From Clostridiales bacterium (GTDB lineage: Bacteria > Bacillota > Clostridia > Lachnospirales > Lachnospiraceae), in assembly GCA_019423795.1 (NCBI GenBank), contig JAHZAT010000041.1, positions 1-64,000 of the forward strand: DNA of 64,000 bases, written 5' to 3'. The position numbers and the translations under genes were made by a program. Of this stretch, positions 33,198 to 42,386 are shown in pieces. Positions within the stretch are counted from its first letter, which is position 1. Every line of letters starts with the position of its first letter. The notes under the pieces are model-generated. The model was not told where the DNA came from. It saw nothing but the letters and a program-made list of their open reading frames with translations, and made no database searches.

Positions 33198-35288
33198 ATG
33201 AAAAAAGAAGGAAGAATATTTGATGTTCTGCAGAGAGTTGGACGTGCATTTATGCTTCCAATTGCCATTCTGCCGGTCGCAGGACTTTTACTTGGAATTG
33301 GACAATCATTTACGAATGAAACAATGCTTCGAACGTACCATCTGATTAAGATCATGGGTCCGGGGACAGTTTTGTATGGAATTTTTAAAGTGGGAGGCGA
33401 TTGTGGAAGTATCATTTTTGACAATCTTGCACTAATATTTGCAATGGGAGTTTCTATAGGAATGGCGAAGGCAGAGAAAGCTGTAGCAGCATTATCCGGG
33501 GTATTGTCTTTTTTTGTGATGCATGAAGCAATTTCATCCATGTTGTCTTTATATGGTGATACTTATACGATGCATACGGGAGCAACTGACCAGATTCTTG
33601 GAATTACATCATTGCAGTTAGGTGTATTTGGTGGAATTATTGTTGGTCTTGGGGTTGGATATCTGCATAATCGACTTTATAAAATAAAACTTCCAGAAGT
33701 TTTGTCTTTTTTTGGCGGGACGAGAGCTGTACCAATCATTTGTACCATTGTATATGTTGGAGTAGGAATTTTAATGTTCTTTATCTGGCCGCCGATTCAG
33801 GGATTAATGTATTCGCTCGGAGGAATTGTGAAAGCCTCTGGATACTTTGGAACTTTTATTTACGGAGTGCTGGAACGTGCATTGATTCCATTTGGACTGC
33901 ATCATGTATTTTATCTTCCGTTCTGGCAGACATCACTTGGTGGAACGATGGAAGTGGCAGGGAAGATGGTTGATGGAGCACAGAATATCTTTTTTGCTCA
34001 GTTGGCAGATCCTGCAACCACACATTTTAATGTAGAAGCGACAAGATTTATGGCAGGAAAGTTTCCACTAATGATCTTTGGACTGCCAGGAGCAGCACTT
34101 GCAATTTATCGTTGTGCAAGACCTGAACAAAGAAAAGTTGTCGGTGGGCTTATGATTTCTGCTGCATTAACATCAATGCTTACAGGAATTACAGAACCAT
34201 TGGAATTTACATTTCTGTTTATCGCTCCTGGATTATATGCAATTCATTGTATTTTTGCGGGATTTGCATATATGATGATGCATGTACTGAAAATTACAGT
34301 GGGATTAACATTTTCAGGAGGCCTTATTGATCTGTTCTTTTTTGGAATCTTGCAAGGACAGGGAAAGACAAACTGGATGATGGTAATTCCACTTGGGATT
34401 ATCTATTTTATTGTATATTATTTTTTGTTCCATTTTCTGATCCTGAAATTTGATATTAAGACACCGGGAAGAGAAGAAGAAACAACAATAGAATTTGAAG
34501 AGGAGTCTGAATATGAATACAGAGAAGATTTCTCAGAAGAATTATTAGCGAAAATTGCAGCTGGCCTTGGGGGCAAAAAGAATATTGGAGATATTGACTG
34601 TTGTGTTACAAGACTTCGGTGTGGACTTAAGGATATAAGTCTGGTAGATGATGCTATGATCAGAGAAACGGGATCAAGGGGAATTCTGAAACGAGGTAAC
34701 AGTATTCAGATTATCTATGGTCCACATGTAACAGTGTTGAAATCAGAATTTGAAGATTACTTAAGAACTAGACGTGCAAAGAAAGAAATCAAACAGTTAC
34801 TAAAGGAAAATGTACATTCCGAGGAAGAAACGAAACAGGAAATCATTGCCTGTCCGATCAAAGGAAAAGTGATCGAGTTAGAAGAAGTTGGAGATGAAGC
34901 ATTTTCTGGAGGAATGTTAGGAGAAGGATTTGCAGTTGTTCCAGAAGAAGGAAAATTATATGCACCAGTAGATGGCATTATTGCGGCTGTATTCCGCACC
35001 AAGCATGCACTTGCTATGGAGTCAAAGGAAGGTGCAGAAGTTCTCATTCATCTAGGCCTTGATACCGTCAAACGAAATGGAAAAGGTTTTTATATGAAGG
35101 TAGAAGCCGGACAGAAAGTGAAAAAAGGAGAACTTATTTGTGAGTTTGATTTAGAAGATATAAAAGCAGATGGATATGTTATGACAACTCCAGTCGTTAT
35201 AAGTAATAATGCAGAATATGCAAGCATTGCATTAAATCATATCGGAGAGTGTAATGTAGGGGAAGAAATTTTAACTATCTACAAATAG
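33198..35288 (+). CDS. PTS glucose/N-acetylglucosamine-family EIICBA
   Basis: A complete sugar permease and phosphocarrier in one 696-residue chain. EIIC (about residues 1-415) has the start RVGRAFMLPIAILPVAGLLLGIG, APGLYAIHC and several membrane helices. EIIB contains GDIDCCVTRLRCGLKD near residue 470; the second cysteine aligns with the phosphorylated Cys of C-I-T-R-L-R in relatives. EIIA is C-terminal with ALAMESKEGAEVLIHLGLDTV, the phospho-histidine near residue 617. The domain order C-B-A is that of NagE and some PtsG proteins; the exact sugar is not clear. AAGGAAG precedes the ATG. Likely co-transcribed with manA. Confidence 0.93.
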   Translation: MKKEGRIFDVLQRVGRAFMLPIAILPVAGLLLGIGQSFTNETMLRTYHLIKIMGPGTVLYGIFKVGGDCGSIIFDNLALIFAMGVSIGMAKAEKAVAALSGVLSFFVMHEAISSMLSLYGDTYTMHTGATDQILGITSLQLGVFGGIIVGLGVGYLHNRLYKIKLPEVLSFFGGTRAVPIICTIVYVGVGILMFFIWPPIQGLMYSLGGIVKASGYFGTFIYGVLERALIPFGLHHVFYLPFWQTSLGGTMEVAGKMVDGAQNIFFAQLADPATTHFNVEATRFMAGKFPLMIFGLPGAALAIYRCARPEQRKVVGGLMISAALTSMLTGITEPLEFTFLFIAPGLYAIHCIFAGFAYMMMHVLKITVGLTFSGGLIDLFFFGILQGQGKTNWMMVIPLGIIYFIVYYFLFHFLILKFDIKTPGREEETTIEFEEESEYEYREDFSEELLAKIAAGLGGKKNIGDIDCCVTRLRCGLKDISLVDDAMIRETGSRGILKRGNSIQIIYGPHVTVLKSEFEDYLRTRRAKKEIKQLLKENVHSEEETKQEIIACPIKGKVIELEEVGDEAFSGGMLGEGFAVVPEEGKLYAPVDGIIAAVFRTKHALAMESKEGAEVLIHLGLDTVKRNGKGFYMKVEAGQKVKKGELICEFDLEDIKADGYVMTTPVVISNNAEYASIALNHIGECNVGEEILTIYK

Positions 35289-35327
35289 GTAACTATAAAA
35301 TTAAATATAGATACAATTCTTAAACTT

Positions 35328-35390
35328 AAAAAGAAGGGATGTTATTTATGATCGATATTAGATTATAAATAACATCCCTTCTTTTTGTTT
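35328..35390 (+). terminator. Long hairpin terminator after the EIICBA gene
   Basis: A 22-bp perfect stem (35328-35349 with 35365-35386), 15-base loop, A tract at the 5' foot and five T at the 3' foot. A seven-codon reading frame beginning with ATG 35348 spans the loop; I regard it as chance. Confidence 0.9.
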
Positions 35391-35464
35391 GCATGCGAAA
35401 AATAGTAGAAATAAAAAATTTTAAATCAATATAATCGACATAATGTTACAAAAATCAATAAAAT

Positions 35465-35481
35465 ATTACAATAATATTACG
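35465..35481 (-). promoter_or_regulatory. Candidate WalR-like box upstream of the wall hydrolase
   Basis: On the minus strand the sequence reads CGTAAT, five bases, TGTAAT, one base away from the TGTWAH-N5-TGTWAH box known for WalR (YycF). A further half site (TGTAAC on the minus strand) lies at 35445-35450. It ends 19 bases before the -35 of the next gene, an NlpC/P60 hydrolase, a usual WalR target class. Confidence 0.4.
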
Positions 35482-35499
35482 AAATAATAATGAAAAGTA

Positions 35500-35527
35500 T
35501 TGACATACTATCTATAAGTGCTATAAT
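35500..35527 (+). promoter_or_regulatory. Promoter for the NlpC/P60 hydrolase gene
   Basis: Perfect TTGACA (35500-35505) and TATAAT (35522-35527) with a 16-base spacer. Confidence 0.8.
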
Positions 35528-35576
35528 ACACACATACTCGAGTTAACAAAATTGTAACATTTAAAGGAGGAACATT

Positions 35577-36650
35577 ATGATAACGAGGAAAATGAGACTA
35601 TCGATGGCGATGCTTACGATTGTAGCAAGTATGTTAACGACAGGAAATATAAAAGCAGATGAGAAAAATACGACAAAAGAAACCAATACAATAACAAACA
35701 GCAAGTATGCGAATAAGGCAGTTGCAGATATTTATTCTACAACGACATTGAATGTTCGAAAAAAAGGAAGTACAAATGCGAAGATCTTAGGAAAAATGAA
35801 AAAAGGGAATATTGCAACCGTGTTAAAGAGAGGATCAGAATGGTCAAAAGTAAGATCAGGAAATGTTACAGGGTATGTAAAAAATCAGTATCTTGTTTTT
35901 GGAGATGAAATTGAGAATTTTGCGAAACAAAATGTGAAGAAAATAGCCAAAGTTCAGGCAGAAACATTAAGAGTTCGCAAGAATGCGTCTACGGAATCGA
36001 AGATTATTGCATTGGCATCTAAAGATGATAAATTAAAAGTTAAGAAGCAGAACGGTGATTGGGCAAAAGTCAAAGTTGATGGTAAAACAGGATATGTCTC
36101 AAAAGATTATGCAAAAGTAACATACTCTTTTGGAAAAGCAAAATCCATGAAACAGATTCAGGCGGCGGAAAAAGCAAAGGAACAAGCAAAACATGCAACC
36201 AAAACAAGAGATGAAACTGCAAAAACAAGTTTTGCACAGACAACAAAGAAAGCTTCTGTATCATACAGCAGCTCGTCAGTGACAGGAAGTAGAATGGCAA
36301 GTTATGCACAACAGTTTGTTGGAAATCCATATCGTTATGGAGGAAACAGTTTAACAAGGGGAATTGACTGCTCTGGATTTACACAGCAGATCATGGCAAA
36401 ATTTGGATACAGCATCAGTCGTACAAGCAGTTCTCAGGCAGGGGATGGAAGAGCAGTATCTACAAGCAACTTAAGAGCTGGGGATTTAGTGTTTTACGGA
36501 GATGGTGGAAGTATCAATCATGTGGCACTTTATATCGGTGGTGGTCAGGTGGTACATGCAAGTAATTCTGCACCATATCCAAGAGGTGGAATTAAGATTT
36601 CAAATGTAAATTACAGAACACCAATCTGTGCGAGACGTATCATAGGATAG
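35577..36650 (+). CDS. Secreted peptidoglycan endopeptidase with two SH3b domains and NlpC/P60 domain
   Basis: Cell-wall hydrolase of 357 residues that cleaves stem peptides. A signal peptide with basic start and hydrophobic core ends near residue 28. Two bacterial SH3 domains follow (TTLNVRKKGSTNAKILGKM and AETLRVRKNASTESKIIAL), a lysine/threonine-rich linker, and the catalytic domain: GNPYRYGGNSLTRGIDCSGF with Cys near residue 265, and SINHVALYIGGGQVVHAS with His near residue 315. GGAGGAAC precedes the ATG. It stands alone with a consensus promoter and a WalR-like site upstream. Confidence 0.94.
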   Translation: MITRKMRLSMAMLTIVASMLTTGNIKADEKNTTKETNTITNSKYANKAVADIYSTTTLNVRKKGSTNAKILGKMKKGNIATVLKRGSEWSKVRSGNVTGYVKNQYLVFGDEIENFAKQNVKKIAKVQAETLRVRKNASTESKIIALASKDDKLKVKKQNGDWAKVKVDGKTGYVSKDYAKVTYSFGKAKSMKQIQAAEKAKEQAKHATKTRDETAKTSFAQTTKKASVSYSSSSVTGSRMASYAQQFVGNPYRYGGNSLTRGIDCSGFTQQIMAKFGYSISRTSSSQAGDGRAVSTSNLRAGDLVFYGDGGSINHVALYIGGGQVVHASNSAPYPRGGIKISNVNYRTPICARRIIG

Positions 36651-36683
36651 AAAAAGAACTACGAATATTGTTTGTATATGAAA

Positions 36684-36735
36684 AGAGCGCAGGAGAGCAA
36701 TTCATGTCGGATCGGTCTTCTGTGTTCCTTTTTTT
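36684..36735 (+). terminator. Terminator after the NlpC/P60 gene
   Basis: An 11-bp stem with several G-U pairs (36684-36694 with 36716-36727) followed by TTTTTTT. Confidence 0.65.
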
Positions 36736-36767
36736 ATATATTTGGTATGAAAATAAAAAATTAAAGT

Positions 36768-36793
36768 TCTGATGTTGACAGAAGAACATCAGA
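36768..36793. promoter_or_regulatory. Operator-like palindrome over the MATE promoter
   Basis: TCTGATGTT, eight bases, AACATCAGA: a perfect 9-bp inverted repeat that covers the -35 element and most of the spacer of the promoter at 36775-36803. This is where a TetR/MarR-type repressor would act. No regulator gene is adjacent. Confidence 0.6.
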
Positions 36794-36803
36794 TTTATAA
36801 AAT
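36775..36803 (+). promoter_or_regulatory. Promoter for the MATE exporter gene
   Basis: TTGACA at 36775-36780 and TAAAAT at 36798-36803, spacer 17. Confidence 0.65.
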
Positions 36804-36862
36804 GAAAAAGGTATATTTTTGGTTAGGAAAATAAAGACAGAAAAGAGATGTAGAAAGAAAGC

Positions 36863-38200
36863 ATGAAAGAAAGACGTTTCACAAACAAAAAGCTGATCGC
36901 TCTTATGTTACCATTGGCAGTAGATCAGCTTTTAAATTCATTTATGGGTACGGTAGATACTCTTGTGGTCAGTAACTTAGGATCGGCAGCAATTTCAGCG
37001 GTCAGTTTAGTGGACTCCATCAATATTTTGGTTGTTCAGGCATTTTTTGCATTGGCTTCTGGTGGTACGGTTGTTTGTTCACATTATCTTGGGTGTGAGA
37101 AAAAGGAGAGGGCAACGAATGCAGCCAGACAGTTAGTGTTTATTACATTCGCCATGTCACTGATCATTGCAATTGCATGTCATTTATTCAGCAGTCAGAT
37201 TCTTGGTGTGATCTTTGGTCAGGTGGAACCAGCAGTCATGGAGAATGCAAAGAAGTATTTCTTTTTTTCTGCAATGTCCTATCCATTTATTGCATTGTAT
37301 GATGACGGAGCCTGCATTTTAAGAGCACAGGAGAACAGTAAACTTCCAATGCAGATTTCATTTATTGCAAATGGAATTAATGTCGTATTGAATCTAGTGT
37401 TTGTATGGATTTTCCATTTTGGAGTAGCAGGATCTTCTGCAGCAACAATGATCGCCAGAGCATTTGCAATGATCGCAGTACTTTATAAATTAAGAAGCCC
37501 AAATATGAAAGTGCAGCTTAGAGATTATTTTTCGATTCGTCCGGAATGGAAAGAAATCAAGCGTATTTTACATATCGGGGTACCATCAGGAATTGAAAAT
37601 GGAATGTTCCAGTTTGGAAAACTTGCAATTCAATCAACAGTATCTTTAATGGGAACGGCGGCAATCGCAGCACAGGGAATGACGAATATCATCGAGAACT
37701 TAAATGGAATCATGTCGATTGGAATGGGAATTGGCTTGATGACAGTTGTTGGAGAATGCCTTGGTGCAGGAGAGAAGGAAGAGGCTGCATATTATATAAA
37801 GAAGATTTCTATTGCAGCAGAAGTAGTGTTGATCATTACGTGTTTATTAATGTTTGGACTTACTTACCCGATCACTTATTTTGGAGGAATGGAGCCAGAG
37901 AGTGCTAAACTTTGCATCTTCATGGTAACATGCATTACGATCGTAAAACCAATTGTATGGATCATGGCTTTTATTCCACCATATGGGTTCAGAGCTGCAG
38001 GAGATGTGAAGTTTACGATGACGACATCCATGTTATGTATGTGGCTTTGCAGAGTTGTACTTGCAATGGTACTTGCAAGAGTGTTCCATATGGGACCAAT
38101 CGCAGTGTGGATCGGAATGTTTACGGACTGGACGATTCGTGCAATTATTTATACAGTACGATTTAGAAATAGAAAGTGGCTTGCACATCAGGTTATCTGA
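36863..38200 (+). CDS. MATE family efflux transporter
   Basis: A 445-residue, twelve-helix exporter of the MATE family (drug or metabolite efflux coupled to Na+ or H+). Landmarks are LPLAVDQLLNSFMGTVDTLVVSNLG near the N terminus, ALASGGTVVCSHYLG, and in the second half GVPSGIENGMFQFGKL and GECLGAGEKEEA, showing the two homologous six-helix bundles. The Shine-Dalgarno is weak (AGAAAG). The promoter overlaps a palindrome, suggesting repression. The stop codon lies in a small hairpin, and queA follows with its own promoter. Confidence 0.92.
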   Translation: MKERRFTNKKLIALMLPLAVDQLLNSFMGTVDTLVVSNLGSAAISAVSLVDSINILVVQAFFALASGGTVVCSHYLGCEKKERATNAARQLVFITFAMSLIIAIACHLFSSQILGVIFGQVEPAVMENAKKYFFFSAMSYPFIALYDDGACILRAQENSKLPMQISFIANGINVVLNLVFVWIFHFGVAGSSAATMIARAFAMIAVLYKLRSPNMKVQLRDYFSIRPEWKEIKRILHIGVPSGIENGMFQFGKLAIQSTVSLMGTAAIAAQGMTNIIENLNGIMSIGMGIGLMTVVGECLGAGEKEEAAYYIKKISIAAEVVLIITCLLMFGLTYPITYFGGMEPESAKLCIFMVTCITIVKPIVWIMAFIPPYGFRAAGDVKFTMTTSMLCMWLCRVVLAMVLARVFHMGPIAVWIGMFTDWTIRAIIYTVRFRNRKWLAHQVI

Positions 38201-38205
38201 TGTGC
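38183..38205 (+). other. Hairpin at the MATE stop codon
   Basis: GCACATCAG, loop GTTAT, CTGATGTGC: a 9-bp perfect stem containing the stop codon. No T tract follows. Confidence 0.6.
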
Positions 38206-38206
38206 G

Positions 38207-38235
38207 TTGCGGATCATGGTGGTTCGTGTTATACT
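38207..38235 (+). promoter_or_regulatory. Probable promoter for queA
   Basis: TTGCGG at 38207-38212 and TATACT at 38230-38235, spacer 17. Confidence 0.5.
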
Positions 38236-38291
38236 AAAATGTATTTGAATATTAGAAAAATGAAGAAATATATAGAAGGGATACAGAGAAG

Positions 38292-39320
38292 ATGAAAGTA
38301 TCAGATTTTACATTTGATTTACCAGAAGAACTGATCGCTCAGGATCCGCTTGAGGACAGATCAAGTTCCAGATTATTAACATTAGATAAGAATACAGGAG
38401 AGATCGGGCATGATATCTTCCATAACATTGTAAATTATTTAAAACCAGGAGATTGTCTTGTGTTAAATAATACAAAAGTAATTCCAGCAAGACTGATCGG
38501 GGCTAAAGAAGAAACAGGTGGAAAAGTTGAGGTTCTGCTTCTTAAGAGAAAACAGGACAATGTATGGGAAACACTTGTAAAACCAGGAAAGAAAGCACGT
38601 CCAGGAGCAAGAATCTCTTTTGGAGATGGGAAATTAGTTGGTGAAGTCATTGATGTTGTTGATGAAGGAAACCGTTTGGTGAAGTTTGAATATGAGGGAA
38701 TTTTTGAAGAAGTGTTAGATGAACTTGGGCAGATGCCATTACCACCATATATTACTCATCAGTTAAAAGATAAGAACCGCTACCAGACAGTTTATGCCAA
38801 ATATGATGGTTCAGCAGCAGCACCAACAGCGGGATTGCATTTTACAAAAGAATTATTGCAGCAGATCAAAGACATGGGAGTCAATATCGCATATGTGACA
38901 CTTCATGTAGGACTTGGTACGTTTCGTCCTGTCAAAGTAGATGATGTCTTAGATCATCATATGCATTCTGAATTTTACAGAATCGAAGAAGATGATGCGA
39001 AACTCATCAATGAGACAAAGAAAAATGGTGGAAGAGTTATTTCTGTCGGAACAACAAGTACAAGAACATTGGAATCTGTTGCAGAAGAAGATGGGACACT
39101 CCATGCTAAGAGCGGATGGACAGACATCTTTATCTATCCAGGATATAAATTTAAAGTAATTGATGGACTGATCACAAACTTTCATCTGCCAGAATCTACA
39201 TTATTAATGTTAGTTTCTGCTCTTGCTGGAAGAGAACATATTTTAAATGCTTATAATATCGCAGTTAAAGAAAGATACAGATTCTTCTCATTTGGGGATG
39301 CTATGTTTATTCATCCATAA
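38292..39320 (+). CDS. queA: S-adenosylmethionine:tRNA ribosyltransferase-isomerase
   Basis: Makes epoxyqueuosine in tRNA from the preQ1-modified wobble base, using the ribosyl part of SAM. The 342-residue sequence begins [28 protein letters not shown] and contains [50 protein letters not shown] and [19 protein letters not shown], all diagnostic. AGAAGGGA lies upstream of the ATG. tgt, usually near queA, is not in the window, so the rest of the pathway lies elsewhere. Confidence 0.97.
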   Translation: MKVSDFTFDLPEELIAQDPLEDRSSSRLLTLDKNTGEIGHDIFHNIVNYLKPGDCLVLNNTKVIPARLIGAKEETGGKVEVLLLKRKQDNVWETLVKPGKKARPGARISFGDGKLVGEVIDVVDEGNRLVKFEYEGIFEEVLDELGQMPLPPYITHQLKDKNRYQTVYAKYDGSAAAPTAGLHFTKELLQQIKDMGVNIAYVTLHVGLGTFRPVKVDDVLDHHMHSEFYRIEEDDAKLINETKKNGGRVISVGTTSTRTLESVAEEDGTLHAKSGWTDIFIYPGYKFKVIDGLITNFHLPESTLLMLVSALAGREHILNAYNIAVKERYRFFSFGDAMFIHP

Positions 39321-39382
39321 GAAGAATTTATGATAAAATGTATTGAGGTATTATTTTAAAGATACGAAATGGAGGAACCTTT

Positions 39383-40411
39383 ATGAAACTCGCACTGATT
39401 GGAACAGGAAAGATCATCGAAGATGCATTATTTGCAATGGAACCAGTGAAAACAATTGAGAGAACGGCAGTTTTTGCAAGACCTCACAGCAGGGATAAGG
39501 CAGAAAAACTTGCAAAACAGTATGCGATCAAAGAAGTCTACACAGACTATGAAGAGTTATTGAAAAAGACAGAAGCTGATACTGTTTACATTGGCTTGGT
39601 CAACAGTGCCCATTATCCATATGCGAAACAGGCATTATTAGCAGGAAAAAATGTAATTCTTGAAAAACCATTTACTGGGTTTTATGAGGAAACCAAAGAA
39701 CTGGCACAGATCGCAAATGAAAAGAAATTATTTATTTTTGAAGCAATTACAGTACTTCACAATGAAGTGTTCTATGAGATGAAGAAAAACTTAAATAAAC
39801 TAGGAAATATTCGTATGGCACTGTGCAATTATTCTCAGTATTCAAGCCGTTATGATGCATATTTAGAAGGAGATATCACACACTCTTTTGATCCAGCGTA
39901 TTATGGCGGTTCATTATATGATATCAATGTATATAATGTTCATTATTGTGTGGGATTGTTCGGGGAACCAAAGAATGCAACTTATTATCCGAATGTTGGA
40001 CCAAATGGAATCGATACATCAGGAACACTTGTGATGGAATATGATGGATTTAGCGCAGTCTGTACTGGAAGTAAGGATTCAGACAGTCCGGGATATGTCA
40101 GCATTCAGGGCGAAAAAGGATTTATGAAGATAGATTCTAAACCGAATATTGCTTCTGAACTGAAGACAATCTATGTCGATGAAAATGTTAAAGAGAAAGT
40201 AAAAGACGCAGCAGGAGCGATGGTTCGTGCAACAATTACAGAAGAATATAAAGCACCAGAGCATCATCACCGTATGACACAGGAATTTACGGACTTTGCA
40301 AGAATGATCGATGAAAAAGATTATGAAACAGCGAAGGAATTCTTGGATGAGACTGTTGCGGTTGTGAAAGTACTTGAGACGGCAAGAAAGAAAGCTGGAA
40401 TCGAGTTTTAA
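39383..40411 (+). CDS. Gfo/Idh/MocA family oxidoreductase
   Basis: A 342-residue NAD(P)-dependent dehydrogenase. The Rossmann start is LALIGTGKIIEDALFAM, followed by VYIGLVNSAHYPYAKQAL and VILEKPFTGF with the family EKP motif. The substrate domain has FDPAYYGGSLYDINVYNVHY, corresponding to the helix with active-site residues. It is related to the gene at 19456 but clearly distinct; that one has EKA in place of EKP. TGGAGGAA precedes the ATG. It lies between queA and a flavoprotein gene and its substrate is unknown. Confidence 0.88.
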   Translation: MKLALIGTGKIIEDALFAMEPVKTIERTAVFARPHSRDKAEKLAKQYAIKEVYTDYEELLKKTEADTVYIGLVNSAHYPYAKQALLAGKNVILEKPFTGFYEETKELAQIANEKKLFIFEAITVLHNEVFYEMKKNLNKLGNIRMALCNYSQYSSRYDAYLEGDITHSFDPAYYGGSLYDINVYNVHYCVGLFGEPKNATYYPNVGPNGIDTSGTLVMEYDGFSAVCTGSKDSDSPGYVSIQGEKGFMKIDSKPNIASELKTIYVDENVKEKVKDAAGAMVRATITEEYKAPEHHHRMTQEFTDFARMIDEKDYETAKEFLDETVAVVKVLETARKKAGIEF

Positions 40412-40432
40412 TATTATAGAAGGAAGTAACCT

Positions 40433-41650
40433 ATGAAAGTAATCATTATCGGTGGCGGTGCTGCTGGCATGCTGGCTGCATATCAGGCAGCAAAATGTGG
40501 AAACGATGTTTCTTTATACGAAAAAAATGAAAAATTAGGAAAGAAGATATTTATCACAGGAAAAGGCCGCTGTAATGTGACAAATGCCTGTGAGGTCGAA
40601 GAATTGTTAGATCATGTCGTAACGAATAAAGAGTTTTTGTACAGTGGTTTCTATTCATTTACGAATAATGCAATGATGGAATTGTTAGAAGAGCTTGGAT
40701 GCCCGCTCAAAGTAGAAAGAGGAAACCGAGTATTTCCAGTATCCGATCATTCTTCGGATGTTATTGCAGCATTGCAGAGAGGGCTTAGAAAAGAGAATGT
40801 TGATATTTATTTAAATACAACAGTTAAAAAGATTCTGAGTGAAGACGGAACTGTAACAGGAGTTAGATTGGCATCTGGAGACACGGTGAAGGCTGATAAA
40901 GTCATTGTTGCAACAGGAGGTATGTCCTATCAGACAACAGGATCTACGGGTGACGGGTATGATTTTGCAAGAAAAGCAGGACATAAAGTGACAAAACTTA
41001 CCCCGGCACTTGTGCCATTTGAGATTAAAGAAGATTTCTGCAAACAGCTAATGGGATTGTCCTTAAGAAATGTCGCAGTGAAGATGACAGCAGATGGCAA
41101 AAAGATTTATGAAGATTTTGGAGAAATGCTTTTTACGCATTTTGGAATTAGTGGACCGGTTGTTTTAAGTGCCAGCAGTTATATCGGAAAATATCAAGGA
41201 AAAGAATTAAAATTTATGATTGACCTGAAACCGGCACTTAATAAAGACCAATTAGATCACAGAGTATTAAAAGATTTCAACAAGGCACTCAATAAAGATT
41301 TTGTAAATTCTTTGGATAATCTTTTGCCGAAAAAGCTGATACCTGTTATCGTAGAATTATCAGGAATTCCAGAACATAAGAAAGTTAATGAGATCACGAA
41401 GAAAGAAAGAGAAACTTTGGTTTCTTTATTAAAATGTCTTGAACTTACGATCACTGGAGTCAGAGGATTTAAAGAAGCGATCATCACACAGGGTGGAGTT
41501 AATGTGAAAGAAATAGATCCTGGAACGATGGAATCAAAGAAAGTCAAAGGATTATATTTTGCAGGAGAAGTCTTAGATCTTGATGCGGTTACAGGTGGAT
41601 TTAATCTACAGATCGCATGGTCAACAGGCTATCTTGCAGGAATGAATTAG
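40433..41650 (+). CDS. YhiN/HI0933 family NAD(P)/FAD-dependent oxidoreductase
   Basis: A 405-residue flavoprotein of the HI0933/BaiN family. The FAD-binding dinucleotide fold is VIIIGGGAAGMLAAYQAA at the N terminus, then GKKIFITGKGRCNVTNAC, VIVATGGMSYQTTGSTGDGY, an insert domain, and the C-terminal TQGGVNVKEID, GLYFAGEVLDLDAVTGGFNLQIAWSTG. BaiN in a Clostridium has been linked to bile-acid conversion, but the family is widespread and this assignment should not be transferred. AGAAGGAAG precedes the ATG. The gap to cmk is about 30 bases, so these genes are probably one operon. Confidence 0.92.
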   Translation: MKVIIIGGGAAGMLAAYQAAKCGNDVSLYEKNEKLGKKIFITGKGRCNVTNACEVEELLDHVVTNKEFLYSGFYSFTNNAMMELLEELGCPLKVERGNRVFPVSDHSSDVIAALQRGLRKENVDIYLNTTVKKILSEDGTVTGVRLASGDTVKADKVIVATGGMSYQTTGSTGDGYDFARKAGHKVTKLTPALVPFEIKEDFCKQLMGLSLRNVAVKMTADGKKIYEDFGEMLFTHFGISGPVVLSASSYIGKYQGKELKFMIDLKPALNKDQLDHRVLKDFNKALNKDFVNSLDNLLPKKLIPVIVELSGIPEHKKVNEITKKERETLVSLLKCLELTITGVRGFKEAIITQGGVNVKEIDPGTMESKKVKGLYFAGEVLDLDAVTGGFNLQIAWSTGYLAGMN

Positions 41651-41682
41651 TATATCAAGAAGCAGATCAGGAGGAAAAGGTA

Positions 41683-42345
41683 ATGTACAGTATTGCGATT
41701 GACGGACCAGCGGGAGCAGGGAAAAGCACGATTGCAAAAACAATTGCAAAGAAACTAGAATTTATTTATGTAGACACAGGGGCGATGTATCGTGCTATGG
41801 CACTTTATTTTATCAGACACGAGATCGATCCAAAAAATGAAGAAGCAATCAATAAAGCGTGCCCAGATATTCATGTAAGTATCAATTATGAAGATGGGGT
41901 GCAGCAAGTATTATTAAATGGGGAGAACGTAAATGGTCTGATACGCACCGAAGAAGTTGGAAATATGGCTTCTAAAACATCTGCTTATAAGACGGTTCGC
42001 GCAACACTTTTGGATCTTCAGAGAGATCTTGCCAAGACAGCCAATATCTTAATGGACGGGAGAGATATCGGAACCAATGTACTGCCAGATGCAGATTTGA
42101 AAATTTATTTAACAGCATCATCCAAAGTAAGAGCTGAGCGTCGCTACAAAGAGTTAGTAGAAAAAGGCGTGAAAGCGGATTTTAATAAGATTGAAGAAGA
42201 TATCATCATCCGTGACCGTCAGGATATGGAACGAGAGATCGCACCCCTAAAACAGGCAGACGATGCAGTGCTTGTTGATTCTTCTGATATGACGATCGAA
42301 GAAGTTGTCGATGCGATCGTTGCGGAATTTGAGAAAGTAAAATAA
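41683..42345 (+). CDS. cmk: Cytidylate kinase
   Basis: Phosphorylates CMP and dCMP. The 220-residue protein starts YSIAIDGPAGAGKSTIAKTIA (P-loop GPAGAGKST), followed by YVDTGAMYRAMA, TEEVGNMAS, RDIGTNVLPDADLKIYLTAS and RDRQDMERE, the usual order. AGGAGGAAAAG precedes the ATG at 41683; the frame extends upstream into the flavoprotein gene but without a site. It sits immediately upstream of the IspH-S1 gene, an order common in Clostridia. Confidence 0.97.
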   Translation: MYSIAIDGPAGAGKSTIAKTIAKKLEFIYVDTGAMYRAMALYFIRHEIDPKNEEAINKACPDIHVSINYEDGVQQVLLNGENVNGLIRTEEVGNMASKTSAYKTVRATLLDLQRDLAKTANILMDGRDIGTNVLPDADLKIYLTASSKVRAERRYKELVEKGVKADFNKIEEDIIIRDRQDMEREIAPLKQADDAVLVDSSDMTIEEVVDAIVAEFEKVK

Positions 42346-42386
42346 TTGCGTTTGCAAAGGTTCATTTACAAACAGTGAGGGTAAAG

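Noticed and set aside
35348..35368. Seven-codon reading frame in the loop of the EIICBA terminator
   Set aside because: Too short to judge and explained by the stem sequence; kept only as a remark.
40433..41650. Bile-acid reductase (BaiN) assignment for the YhiN-family flavoprotein
   Set aside because: The family is near-universal in these bacteria and no bai genes are nearby.
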